Assembly: GCA_035544635.1 (NCBI GenBank)
Contig: DATKDQ010000071.1
Coordinates: forward strand, 1 to 25,044
DNA length: 25,044 nt
Reading direction: 5' to 3'
From: DATAFT01 sp035544635
GTDB lineage: Bacteria > Acidobacteriota > Thermoanaerobaculia > Multivoradales > Multivoraceae
Below, one piece after another: positions 1 through 7,590 of the stretch. The notes beneath the pieces are model-generated. The model had not been told where the DNA came from and searched no databases. It saw only the letters and a program-made list of their open reading frames with translations. How positions within the stretch are numbered: position 1 is the first letter of the stretch; the number at the start of each line of letters is the position of its first letter. Both the position numbers and the translations under genes were made by a program.

Positions 1-162
1 ACCCAGCCCGATCACGCCAAGACGCACTACATGCTCGGCCTGTGCTACGTCGGCGAGGATGACAAGGCCAAGGCCAAGGAGCACCTCGGCAGGTTCCTCG
101 AGCTCGCGCCCGACGATCCCGACGCGGCGACGGCGCAGGAGATGATCAAGTATCTGGAGTAG
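1..162 (+). CDS. TPR-repeat protein, C-terminal fragment
   Basis: Frame 1 is open from the first base to a TAG at 160-162 and gives the last 53 residues of a protein whose start lies outside the window. The visible part reads like one tetratricopeptide helix pair: an alternating His/Tyr/Leu/Gly helix (HYMLGLCYVGEDDKAK), then a second helix (HLGRFLELAPDDPDA), then a short closing helix. The A-G-Y and A-P-D-D-P pattern is typical of TPR repeats, which act as protein-protein docking surfaces. The partner and role cannot be read from this fragment. Confidence is good for the reading frame and moderate for the TPR call. Confidence 0.7.
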   Translation, partial: TQPDHAKTHYMLGLCYVGEDDKAKAKEHLGRFLELAPDDPDAATAQEMIKYLE

Positions 163-182
163 GGGCGGCCCTGCGACTCGGA

Positions 183-794
183 CTAGGGATCGACCGGAAG
201 GCCGCGACGCGCGAGCTGGCGGCGCAGGTAGCGCGCTCCCCGGAAGGTCTCGGCATCGAGCCCGGCCCGCCTCGCGGCCGCGGTGAACTCGGGCCGGTCG
301 TCGGTGAAGAAGCACTCCTCGGGAGCGCACCCGGCGGCCTGGTGCGCCGCGCGGAAGATGGCCGGCTCCGGCTTCACCGCGCCCACCTGGTGCGAGAACA
401 CGCGATGGCGCAGGTGCCGAAAGACCTCGAAGCGCTCCAGGGCGTAGCTGCTGTGGACCTCGCAGGTGTTCGACAGGACCCCCAGCGTCACACCCCCGCG
501 CGCCAGCGCGTCGATCACCGCCGCCACTCCTGAGTTGACCGAGAAGATCTCGCACGCAGCCTGCCGCACCAGCGCCGGGTCGAGCCGCCGGCCCGCGAGA
601 CCCTCGAGCCGCGCCACGAAGTCCCTGGTATCGACCTCGCCCCGGTCGTAGCGCACCGCGAAGCCGCTGTCGAAGATCTCGCGGCGCACCGCCTCGCTGG
701 CGGCACCGGTAGCCGCCGCGAGCTGCCGGCACATCCTCTGGTGGCTGAAGTAGAGGACGACGTTGCCGACGTCGAAGAAGACGGCGCGGATCAT
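183..794 (-). CDS. HAD-superfamily hydrolase (subfamily IA, YihX/epoxide-hydrolase-N-like)
   Basis: This 203-residue protein has the HAD motifs in order: motif I FFDVGN with nucleophile Asp8, motif II LSNT at 107-110, motif III Lys141 in GAVKPEP, and motif IV FFTDD with Asp165-Asp166. The DxGN form of motif I and the layout resemble the sugar-phosphate phosphatase YihX and the N-domain of soluble epoxide hydrolase, so it is probably a cytoplasmic phosphatase of a small phosphoester. The substrate is unknown. I chose the ATG at 794 because it overlaps the stop of the upstream small frame as ATGA and puts motif I close to the N-terminus. An ATG at 815 would add seven residues. The family call is firm; the substrate is not predictable. 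Confidence 0.85.
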   Translation of the reverse strand: MIRAVFFDVGNVVLYFSHQRMCRQLAAATGAASEAVRREIFDSGFAVRYDRGEVDTRDFVARLEGLAGRRLDPALVRQAACEIFSVNSGVAAVIDALARGGVTLGVLSNTCEVHSSYALERFEVFRHLRHRVFSHQVGAVKPEPAIFRAAHQAAGCAPEECFFTDDRPEFTAAARRAGLDAETFRGARYLRRQLARRGLPVDP

Positions 795-1048
795 GCCGGT
801 TCGAGGTTTGAACATACGTTCTTACGCAGCTCGAAGGTGTAGAAGTCGTTGAGGTGAGCACGGACCAGGGAGGGCGCGGTGCCCGGCTGCGGCTCGACCC
901 CGTGAGCGGGAAGCTGGTCCAGCACCGGGCGACGATAGCGGAGCTCCGGCACGCCGACATTATGAGCCAGCGTGTCCGGCGCCGGCGCGCCGACCTGGAG
1001 GATCGCGTCGCCCGGGGCCACCGTGGCGCCGCGGCATTGAAGTAGCAT
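791..1048 (-). CDS. small hypothetical protein upstream of the HAD hydrolase
   Basis: This is an 85-residue frame from an ATG at 1048 whose TGA overlaps the HAD ATG (ATGA at 791-794), an arrangement typical of translational coupling. The C-terminal third (SLVRAHLNDFYTFELRKN) looks like a genuine amphipathic helix, and the rest is Pro/Val-rich. I recognise no family. Caution is needed: the start lies only 8 bases from the divergent GTG of the next gene, which leaves no room for a conventional promoter and leader, and a 63-residue frame also exists on the opposite strand. It may be real and coupled to the HAD gene, or a chance frame in GC-rich DNA. Confidence 0.4.
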   Translation of the reverse strand: MLLQCRGATVAPGDAILQVGAPAPDTLAHNVGVPELRYRRPVLDQLPAHGVEPQPGTAPSLVRAHLNDFYTFELRKNVCSNLEPA

Positions 1049-1056
1049 CCCGATAC

Positions 1057-2262
1057 GTGAACGGCCAGGATCCCTTGCTCGCCTATCGCGACCATTTCCC
1101 GATCCTCGACTCGACCACCTACCTGATCAGCAACTCGCTGGGCGCGATGCCCAGGGAAGCGGCCGCCGGGCTGGCCCGCTACGCGGAGCTGTGGGCCACC
1201 CGCGGCGTGCGGGCGTGGGCCGAGGAGTGGTGGGATCTGGGCACTCGCGTCGCGGATACGGTGGCGCCTCTCCTCGGCGCCCCGCCCGGGTCGGTGTCGA
1301 TGCAGCCGTCGACCACGCTCGCCACCGCGGTCGTCCTCTCGGCGGTGCGCCCGACCGGCGAGCGGCGCAAGGTCGTCACCACCGATCTCCACTTCCCGTC
1401 GATCCTCTACCTGCTCGAGGGTTGGTGCCGCGAGCACGGCGCCGCGCTCGAGATGGTGCGGCGCGAGGCGGGGACCTGGGGAGTGTCGACCCAGCGGCTG
1501 CTGGAGGCGATCGACCGGTCGACCGCGGTGGTCGCCCTGTCGCACGTCGAGTTCGCCACCGCCTGGATCCACGACGCGGCGGCGCTGGCCCGACGCTGCC
1601 GCGAGACCGGCGCGTTTCTCGTGCTCGACGTGTTCCAGTCGGCCGGCGTGGTGCCGGTGGCGCTTCACGACTGGGGCGTCGACGCCGCGGTCGGCGGCTG
1701 CCTCAAATGGCTGTGCGGCGGGCCCGGCAACGTCTTTCTCTACGTCGATCCCGATCGCGCCTTCGAGCTCGAGCCGGCGATCACGGGATGGGCGGCGCAC
1801 CCGGCGCCCTTCGCCTTCGAGCCCCCGCCCATGCGCTGGCGCCCGGACGCGGGACGCTTCCTCAACGGCACCCCCCAGGTGTCCGCGCTCTACGCGGCGG
1901 CGCCCGGGCTCGAGATCCTGCGCCAGATCGGGATCGAGCGCGTGCGCGCGAAGTCGGCACGGCTGACGCAGCGGCTCTTCGACCAGGCGCGGCGGCGCGG
2001 CTTCGCCTGCTCGTGCGCCGCCACCGCCGAGCGCCGCGGAGGCGCCGTGGCGATCGACGCGCCCCAGGGCGAGGGCGTGGCCCGCGAGCTGCTCGCCCGA
2101 GACATCGTCGTCGACTACCGGCCGGGGTTCGGCATCCGCGTCGCTCCGCACTTCTACAACTCGTGGGAGGAGTGCGAGCGCTGCCTCGACGCCATCGAGG
2201 AGATCCTCGCGACTCGCTCGTTCGAGCGGCACGCGAGCGTCGATGGCGCGAGCCCTACGTGA
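1057..2262 (+). CDS. PLP-dependent class V aminotransferase-fold enzyme, kynureninase-like
   Basis: This 401-residue enzyme has fold type I aminotransferase class V architecture. Near the N-terminus is the NSLGAMP segment (26-32), which matches the NSLGxxP signature of kynureninases, followed by a Trp-rich helix (WAEEWWDLG). The core shows LVLDVFQSAG (about 188-197) with the PLP-contacting Asp191, then HDWGVDAAVGGCLKWLCGG, in which Lys217 is the expected Schiff-base lysine. Related enzymes cleave or transfer groups on amino acids (kynureninase, cysteine desulfurase, isopenicillin-N epimerase). The canonical kynureninase DxAHxxGN stretch is altered here, so I do not assign kynurenine as substrate. 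The start is a GTG with no clear ribosome-binding site. No tryptophan-catabolism genes lie nearby. Confidence 0.8.
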   Translation: MNGQDPLLAYRDHFPILDSTTYLISNSLGAMPREAAAGLARYAELWATRGVRAWAEEWWDLGTRVADTVAPLLGAPPGSVSMQPSTTLATAVVLSAVRPTGERRKVVTTDLHFPSILYLLEGWCREHGAALEMVRREAGTWGVSTQRLLEAIDRSTAVVALSHVEFATAWIHDAAALARRCRETGAFLVLDVFQSAGVVPVALHDWGVDAAVGGCLKWLCGGPGNVFLYVDPDRAFELEPAITGWAAHPAPFAFEPPPMRWRPDAGRFLNGTPQVSALYAAAPGLEILRQIGIERVRAKSARLTQRLFDQARRRGFACSCAATAERRGGAVAIDAPQGEGVARELLARDIVVDYRPGFGIRVAPHFYNSWEECERCLDAIEEILATRSFERHASVDGASPT

Positions 2263-2340
2263 GGGTCGCGTGCCCCACGTCGGGGAAAGGCGCGCCGGCG
2301 TCAGCGTGGAGCGCGTCCCGGTCGGCCTGGTCCGACTCGC

Positions 2341-3762
2341 TCAGGCGAGCGGCCGGATGTTGTGGTTCACCCGGAACAGATTGGCGGGATCGTAGCGGCT
2401 CTTGATCGCGACCAGCCGCTGGTAGTGCCCGCCGTAGTTCGACTCCACCCGGTCCTGGTCGTCGGCCGACATGAAGTTCACGTAGCCGCCCTCCTCGGAG
2501 TGCGGCCGCAGCGCCGCCCAGTACTCGCGCACCCAGCGCACGTTCGCCTCGTCGTCGGCGCGGTCGGGCCAGGCGCCCGCGATCACCGTCGAGAACCTGG
2601 CGTCGCGCGTCGCGAACGCGGTGGCCTCGGGCGCGACCGCGTGGCAGGCGCCGTCGATCGGCACCAGGAAGGTCCCGGACTCGATGGTGGGCGTGCGCGC
2701 CGCGTGGTCGACGTGGGCGGCGATCGCCTCGTCGGTGAGCCGGCGCACGAAGTTTCCCTTCCAGTACTGGCGCAGCCCGGCGGGAAGCAGCTCGTCGAAC
2801 AGGGTGTTGATCTGCGGATACGGCATGCGATCGATGAACGCGCCCGCGACCGGCCCCAGCCGCCGGAGCGGCGCCACGGCCTTCTCGCCCCGCTCGATCG
2901 CTCCGCTCCAGCACGCGATGACCGCACAGACCGGCTTGCCGTGCCATTCCGCCGGAAGGAACGGAAGCGGCGCCGCCTTGGTGAACGCGAACACCGCCCC
3001 GAGCTTCCGCGGCGCGCCCGCAATCCTGTCCTGGAAGGAGCGCAGGATGTCGCCCTCGACCGGGAAGAAGATCGCCCCTCCGTAGATGTCGCCCACTTGG
3101 TGCAGCCGGTACTCGAATGAGGTGACCACGCCGAAGTTGCCGCCGCCGCCGCGCAGCGCCCAGAACAGATCCTCCTCGCGGGTCTCGCTGCAGGTCACGA
3201 ACCTGCCGTCCGCGGTCACCACGTCGGCGGAGACCAGGTTGTCGCAGGACAGGCCGCAGCGGCGGGAGAGGTATCCCATGCCACCGCCGAGCGTGAGACC
3301 GGCGATGCCCGTGGTCGACACCACGCCTCCGGTGGTCGCCAACCCGAACGCATTGGTGGCGTGATCCAGCTCGCCCCAGGTGCAACCGCCCTCCGCGCGG
3401 ACGCGCCTGCGCGCCGGGTCCACGCGGATCCCGCGCAGCCGCCGCAGGTCGAGGACCACGCCGCCGTCGCAGGTCCCGAAGCCCGGCACGCTGTGGCCGC
3501 CGCCCCGCACCGCGAGCGCCAGGCCCTGCTCCGCGGCGAAGCGCACCACGGCGAGGATGTCGGCGACGCCCGCCGCGTGCACGATCAGCGCCGGACGGCG
3601 GTCGTGCATGGCGTTGTAGACCTGGCGCGCTTCCTCGTAGGCCGCGTGCTCCGGCTCGATGAGCTCGCCACGGACGGCGGCCCGAAGCCTCTGCACAGCG
3701 CTCTCGCTCAGTCGTACTCTGGGAGCGGCGGCGGGGGCGGTCGCGAGCTCGGGATGGGTCAT
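2341..3762 (-). CDS. FAD-binding oxidoreductase, BBE/VAO type, single His-linked FAD
   Basis: This is a 473-residue flavoprotein of the vanillyl-alcohol-oxidase/berberine-bridge fold. The FAD-binding domain spans about 45-220, with RGGGHSVPG at 86-94, where His90 is the expected 8-alpha-histidyl attachment, and GIAGLTLGGGMGYL at 152-165. The BBE tail at the C-terminus contains NYGGHYQRL and YDPANLFRVNHNI. The position that carries the second, cysteinyl FAD link in bicovalent members is Val148, so the flavin is probably held by one covalent bond. Such enzymes oxidise alcohols, sugars or secondary metabolites with O2 or another acceptor. The start at 3762 is supported by AAGGAGGTG seven bases upstream. 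It has its own leader, 232 bases after the E1 gene. Substrate unknown. Confidence 0.88.
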   Translation of the reverse strand: MTHPELATAPAAAPRVRLSESAVQRLRAAVRGELIEPEHAAYEEARQVYNAMHDRRPALIVHAAGVADILAVVRFAAEQGLALAVRGGGHSVPGFGTCDGGVVLDLRRLRGIRVDPARRRVRAEGGCTWGELDHATNAFGLATTGGVVSTTGIAGLTLGGGMGYLSRRCGLSCDNLVSADVVTADGRFVTCSETREEDLFWALRGGGGNFGVVTSFEYRLHQVGDIYGGAIFFPVEGDILRSFQDRIAGAPRKLGAVFAFTKAAPLPFLPAEWHGKPVCAVIACWSGAIERGEKAVAPLRRLGPVAGAFIDRMPYPQINTLFDELLPAGLRQYWKGNFVRRLTDEAIAAHVDHAARTPTIESGTFLVPIDGACHAVAPEATAFATRDARFSTVIAGAWPDRADDEANVRWVREYWAALRPHSEEGGYVNFMSADDQDRVESNYGGHYQRLVAIKSRYDPANLFRVNHNIRPLA

Positions 3763-3781
3763 CCGGCACCTCCTTGCCTGA
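3763..3781 (-). promoter_or_regulatory. strong ribosome-binding site of the FAD oxidoreductase
   Basis: Read on the minus strand, AAGGAGGTG lies just before the ATG at 3762 with good spacing. It fixes the start and rules out the longer in-frame extension that runs up to 3942. Confidence 0.75.
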
Positions 3782-3964
3782 GCGGGTCGACGATCGGGCT
3801 GCGTGAAGCTTCGAGCATATCGCCGCGTCCGCCGGAGCGCTCCTCGGTGATCCCCTGGGTTCGTGTTTCGTCGAGCTGCGCGGCGCCCGCCGCGGTCCCG
3901 ATCGGGCCCGTCGACCCGGCCGGCGGCACTGGGCGCGAGCAAGCAACGCCGCCGCCGGGCGCTG

Positions 3965-3982
3965 GGCCGGGTGGGCCCGGCT
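3965..3982 (-). terminator. possible hairpin after the E1 gene
   Basis: A perfect 6-bp inverted repeat (GCCGGG, loop TGGG, CCCGGC on the plus strand) sits 13 bases past the E1 stop, and a G-U pair could extend it. There is no T-tract, so it is at best a weak or Rho-assisted terminator. The rest of the 232-base gap between the E1 and FAD oxidoreductase genes shows nothing else I can support. Confidence 0.3.
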
Positions 3983-3994
3983 CGGCACCCTCGC

Positions 3995-6514
3995 TCAGCG
4001 ATAGTAGAGCGGCCAGCGCGTCGGGTCGCTCTCGTGCATCAGCTCGTAGCCGGCCTCGAAAACACTCTCGCGGTTGGGCTTCGCGAAGTAGTCGCCGTCC
4101 GTGCCGTAGGGGGTGCGGTGTTCCTGCGCGGTGAGCGTCCGCGGCGGCGCGTCGAGCAGGTCGAAACCGCCCTGATGCTCGAGGACCTGCTCGAGCATGA
4201 AGGCGGTGGTGCCGCCCGGGACGTCCTCGTCGACGAAGAGGACCCGGTTGGTCTTCTCGAGGGACTGTCCGATCAGGCCCGGGCGATCGAACGGCAGCAG
4301 GGTGCGGACGTCGATCACCTCGGCCTCGATCCCGATCGACGCCAACCGCTCGGCGGCCTCGAGCGCGATCGGTACGCACGCGCCGTAGGTGACGACGGTG
4401 AGGTCGGTGCCCTCGCGCACCACCTCCGGGACGCCGAGCGGGACCTTCATCTCGCCGATGTTGTCGGGGACCTTCGCGCGCTTGCGGTAGGCGTTGAGCA
4501 CTTCGACGATGAGGGCGGGGTCGTCGCCCTCGAGCAGAGTGTTGTAGAAGCCGGCCGCCTGCGTGGCGTCGCGCGGCACGCACACGTAGATCCCGCGCAG
4601 GAGGTGGATCACGCCCGCCATCGGCGAGCCGGCGTGCCAGATGCCTTCGAGGCGATGGCCGCGGGTGCGGATGATGACCGGCGCCTTCTGGCCGCCGGCC
4701 GTGCGCCACCGCAGCGAGGCGAGGTCGTCGGACATGATCTGGAGCGCGTAGAGGAGATAGTCCAGGTACTGGATCTCGGCGATCGGGCGCAGGCCTCGCA
4801 GCGCCATGCCGATCGCCTGGCCGACGATCGTGATCTCGCGGATGCCGGTGTCCGACACCCGCAGCTCTCCGTACTTCTCCTGCAGGTGCGCGAAGCCCTG
4901 GTTGACGTCGCCCAGACGTCCCACGTCCTCGCCCAGCGCGTGGAGGCGCGGCTCGCGCTCGAACGCGGCGTCGAAGCACGCATTCAGGATCTCGAAGCCG
5001 GTGGCCGTCGGGCTCGAGTCGCTGTAGGCCGGCTTCACCTCTGGGACGAGAAGCGCCGATTCCGAGCCTTCGCTCCAGAGATGCGAGCTGTAGCGGCGCC
5101 GGCTCTCGTCCTCGATGCGCCGCTTCCACGCGACCACCGGCCGGCGCGCTGCCGGGTCCGCGTCGCGGAGCGCGAGCAGCACCTCGGCGGCGAACGCGAG
5201 CAGGTCCTTGCGGACCGCGTTCGGTTTCTTCTCGAGCCGCCCGATCGCGGCCTCGAGATCGCGACCCGCCTCCGCCCGCACGTCCGTGGATCCGGCCTCC
5301 CCCGCCGACTCGCCGGTGAGACCGCCCGCGGTCCTCGCCGCTGCGCGCGCGAGGTCGACGAGCTCGCGGCGCTCCTGGTCGAGCGGCGCCCGATAGGCCT
5401 CCCAGGCGCGGTCGCGATCGGCGGCCACCTGCCGCTTCTCCTCCTCCTCGATCGCGTCGAGCTCCTCCGCGGTGGCGAAGCCCTCCGAAAGAATCCACTC
5501 GCGCATCTGGCGCAGGCAGTCGAACTCCTTCTCCCACTGCAGGCGCTCGGGTGTCTTGTAGCGCTCGTGGCTGCCCGAGGTGGAGTGGCCGAGCGGCTGG
5601 GTGAGCTCGGCCACGTGGATGATCGCGGGCCGGTGGTCCCGGCGCGCCCTCTCGTGCGCCTCGTAGTAGGTGAGGCAGAGCGTCGGGTAGTCCCAGCCCG
5701 GAACGGTGTAGAGCTGGTAGCCAGGCCGGCCGCCCGCGCGATGCCGGAAGCCCTCGAGCACCTTCGAGACGTCGCCCTTCGTGAGCTGGAACCTGTTCGG
5801 CACCGAGATGCCGTAGCCGTCGTCCCAGATCGAGAGCAGCATCGGCGCCTGCAGGACGCCGACCGCGTTGACCGCCTCCCAGAACATGCCCTCGGCGCAG
5901 CTCGCGTTGCCGATGGTGCCGAACGCCACCTCGTTGCCCTGGTCGGTGAAGCCGCGCGCGAGCTCGCGCAGGCGGTCGCTGCCCAGGCGATACACCTTCG
6001 AGGCGTGGGCGAGCCCGACCAGGCGCGGCATCTGCGACGCCGTGGGCGAAAGGTCGGCGGCCGAGTGGTAGGACTCGATGAGCGGCTTCCAGGTCCCGTC
6101 GGTCTTCAGAAACCGGGTCGCGAAGTGCCCGGTCATCGAGCGGCCGCCGAAGGCGGGCTCCGCCTCGAGGTCGGCGTGCGCGTAGAGCTGCGCGAAGAAC
6201 TCGCGGACCGTCAACACGCCGAGCGCGAACATGAAGGTCTGGTCGCGGTAGTAGCCCGATCGCAGGTCGCCCTTGCGGAAGGCGTAGGCCATGGCGAGCT
6301 GCGCCACCTCCTTGCCGTCGCCGAAGATGCCGAACTTGGCGCGGCCGGTCAGCACCTCGGTGCGGCCGAGGACGCTCGCGTGCCGGCTGCGCACGCCCAC
6401 CCGGTAATCCCGCAGCACGGCCTCGCGGTTGAAGCGGTGCCGCTTCGAGCCCTTCTCGAACGGGCTGGTGATGGTGATCGCAGCGGAGGAACCCTGCTTG
6501 ATCTCGTGGGTCAT
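3995..6514 (-). CDS. fused alpha/beta E1 of a 2-oxoacid dehydrogenase complex (ThDP-dependent)
   Basis: This 839-residue protein joins both E1 chains of a branched-chain-2-oxoacid or pyruvate dehydrogenase. The alpha-like part (about 30-325) has SGYYRDQTF, GRSMTGH, the ThDP region GTIGNASCAEG (199-209) and the phosphorylation-loop-like HSTSGSHERYK (310-320). A charged linker spans about 330-500. The beta-like part (505-839) has LGEDVGRLGDVNQGF with the catalytic-site Glu529, YLDYLLYALQI and a transketolase C-domain. The classical GDG...NN metal/ThDP signature appears as GNAS (202-205) and DD (231-232), a variant I recall from fused E1 proteins of Bacteroidetes. It would decarboxylate a 2-oxoacid and pass the acyl group to an E2 lipoyl protein, but no E2 or E3 gene lies in this window. 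Neighbouring pseudopilin genes are co-directional and 48 bases upstream. Confidence 0.9.
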   Translation of the reverse strand: MTHEIKQGSSAAITITSPFEKGSKRHRFNREAVLRDYRVGVRSRHASVLGRTEVLTGRAKFGIFGDGKEVAQLAMAYAFRKGDLRSGYYRDQTFMFALGVLTVREFFAQLYAHADLEAEPAFGGRSMTGHFATRFLKTDGTWKPLIESYHSAADLSPTASQMPRLVGLAHASKVYRLGSDRLRELARGFTDQGNEVAFGTIGNASCAEGMFWEAVNAVGVLQAPMLLSIWDDGYGISVPNRFQLTKGDVSKVLEGFRHRAGGRPGYQLYTVPGWDYPTLCLTYYEAHERARRDHRPAIIHVAELTQPLGHSTSGSHERYKTPERLQWEKEFDCLRQMREWILSEGFATAEELDAIEEEEKRQVAADRDRAWEAYRAPLDQERRELVDLARAAARTAGGLTGESAGEAGSTDVRAEAGRDLEAAIGRLEKKPNAVRKDLLAFAAEVLLALRDADPAARRPVVAWKRRIEDESRRRYSSHLWSEGSESALLVPEVKPAYSDSSPTATGFEILNACFDAAFEREPRLHALGEDVGRLGDVNQGFAHLQEKYGELRVSDTGIREITIVGQAIGMALRGLRPIAEIQYLDYLLYALQIMSDDLASLRWRTAGGQKAPVIIRTRGHRLEGIWHAGSPMAGVIHLLRGIYVCVPRDATQAAGFYNTLLEGDDPALIVEVLNAYRKRAKVPDNIGEMKVPLGVPEVVREGTDLTVVTYGACVPIALEAAERLASIGIEAEVIDVRTLLPFDRPGLIGQSLEKTNRVLFVDEDVPGGTTAFMLEQVLEHQGGFDLLDAPPRTLTAQEHRTPYGTDGDYFAKPNRESVFEAGYELMHESDPTRWPLYYR

Positions 6515-6523
6515 GCCGTATCT

Positions 6524-6529
6524 ATTGTA
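6524..6529 (-). promoter_or_regulatory. candidate -10 box close to the E1 start
   Basis: TACAAT on the minus strand (5 of 6 matches to TATAAT) stands out in GC-rich DNA, 9 bases before the E1 ATG. If it is used, the transcript would be leaderless or nearly so. There is no TTGACA-like -35 at the usual distance (GGCGGC there), and no ribosome-binding site precedes the ATG, which fits a leaderless start. Confidence 0.35.
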
Positions 6530-6562
6530 GACCCCGGCTCGCGAGAGCCGCCCGCTGCTCGA

Positions 6563-7036
6563 CTACGGGGACGGGGGCGCGCCACCAGCCCGCGCCGCGC
6601 GGATCGCTCCGCGCCGCCAGGTCAAGACGCGCGGCGGCCCCGGCACCACCCGCACCAGAGCGGTCCCCTCGACACTGCGCGGGCCGAGGGTGGCGCTGAC
6701 GTGGACGCGCGCCAGCACGGGGCCGATCGATGCCACCTCGGACCAGCCCTCGCCCGCGCCCGCTCGACGCGGCGCGACACCCGAGAACCGCGGATCGATC
6801 GCCAGCCGGCCGAGCGTCTCAGCGACCACGCCGTCGAGCAGGAGCTCGAGCCGCACGCGCCGGATCTCACGCTGCTGCTCCTCGAGCCGGATCCGCATCG
6901 AGAGCGCGAGCAGCGCGAGCGAGATCCCGAGCAGGAGGAGCACGAAGAGCGCGAGGAGAAGCGCCTCGCCGCGCTCGCCCCGCGGCCGCCCGGCTCGATC
7001 GAGCGGGGCCGGCGTCGATCCGACTCCCCCGCTCAC
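6563..7036 (-). CDS. minor pseudopilin, GspK/PilX-like, short
   Basis: This 157-residue protein begins at a GTG that overlaps the stop of the preceding gene (GTGA, 7033-7036). After a 23-residue basic leader comes one hydrophobic helix (about 25-46, ALLLALFVLLLLG), then an amphipathic helix rich in Glu/Gln/Arg (47-80) and a small beta-rich domain. The leader ends RGERG|EALLL and lacks Glu at +5 after the possible prepilin cleavage site, which is characteristic of GspK, the tip pseudopilin of type II secretion. At 157 residues it is about half the length of classical GspK and nearer PilX size. It follows GspI-like and GspJ-like genes, which strengthens the call. It would act at the tip of a pseudopilus in the inner membrane and periplasm. 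Confidence 0.6.
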   Translation of the reverse strand: MSGGVGSTPAPLDRAGRPRGERGEALLLALFVLLLLGISLALLALSMRIRLEEQQREIRRVRLELLLDGVVAETLGRLAIDPRFSGVAPRRAGAGEGWSEVASIGPVLARVHVSATLGPRSVEGTALVRVVPGPPRVLTWRRGAIRAARAGGAPPSP

Positions 7037-7590
7037 GGTAGCGCCTCGGCCCGCAGCGCGATCCGCGCCCACACGCTCCGCTCGACGGTCGGCGGCGCCC
7101 AGGTGCGGGGCACGCCCGCCAGGGGAACGCCGGAGGGGTCGCGCGCGCGATAGGTGAGCTCGACGTCGACCAGGCCGGGAGCGGCGGCGCGCCAGCGCCA
7201 ACCCGCCACCTCGCGTAGCGCGACGTGGCGCACCAGCGTGGCGCCGGCTCCGTCGAGGACCCGCCGCTCGAGCTCCTCGCCCGAGAGGCGCCAGGCGACC
7301 CTGCCGCCATCGGACGCGATGGCGACGAGCGGTGACGAGCGCCAGCCCGGGAGGATCGCAGGCACGCTCGCGGCTCCCTCGACGTCGGCGCGGAGCCGGG
7401 TCAGGGCATAGCGCGGGAGGGGGTTCGCGAGCTCGGCCTGGGTGCGCAGAAGACCGAGCTGTGACTCGAGGACGAGACGCCCCGAGAGCGCGAGCGCGAC
7501 CGCCAGCACCGCCAGCGTCACCACCACCTCGAGCAGCGAGAACCCCGCCGGGCCGGGCGCCCTCCGGTCGCGAGGCGCTACGGTCCGCAT
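7033..7590 (-). CDS. minor pseudopilin, GspJ/PilW-like
   Basis: This 185-residue protein has a type IV pilin N-terminus: basic/Pro leader, cleavage site G16|F17, SLLE with Glu21 at +5, then a hydrophobic helix (17-39). The remainder is a beta-rich globular region with Trp-containing strands (GWRWRAAAP, VDVELTYRARD), as in GspJ/PilW proteins. The 5' end overlaps the preceding pseudopilin gene by 13 bases and the 3' end overlaps the next gene as GTGA, so the three are almost certainly one transcript. The protein would be processed by prepilin peptidase and built into the tip of a pseudopilus or type IV pilus. No prepilin peptidase, assembly ATPase or secretin gene lies in this window. Confidence 0.75.
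   Translation of the reverse strand: MRTVAPRDRRAPGPAGFSLLEVVVTLAVLAVALALSGRLVLESQLGLLRTQAELANPLPRYALTRLRADVEGAASVPAILPGWRSSPLVAIASDGGRVAWRLSGEELERRVLDGAGATLVRHVALREVAGWRWRAAAPGLVDVELTYRARDPSGVPLAGVPRTWAPPTVERSVWARIALRAEALP

Noticed and set aside
2263..2350. Convergent gap searched for a bidirectional terminator
   Set aside because: Only short 4-5 bp inverted repeats without T-tracts are visible, which is not enough to call a terminator.
3763..3942. In-frame N-terminal extension of the FAD oxidoreductase
   Set aside because: The extension is basic and low-complexity, and a strong ribosome-binding site sits right before the ATG at 3762.
2255..3988. Long minus-strand frame overlapping the FAD oxidoreductase in another phase
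   Set aside because: Its composition is almost only Arg, Ala, Gly and Pro, while the other phase gives a clear BBE-type flavoprotein.
3863..7153. Very long plus-strand open frame opposite the E1 gene
   Set aside because: It is Arg/Ala/Leu/Val-rich without any recognisable domain and mirrors a well-supported gene. GC-rich coding DNA often leaves the antisense frame open.
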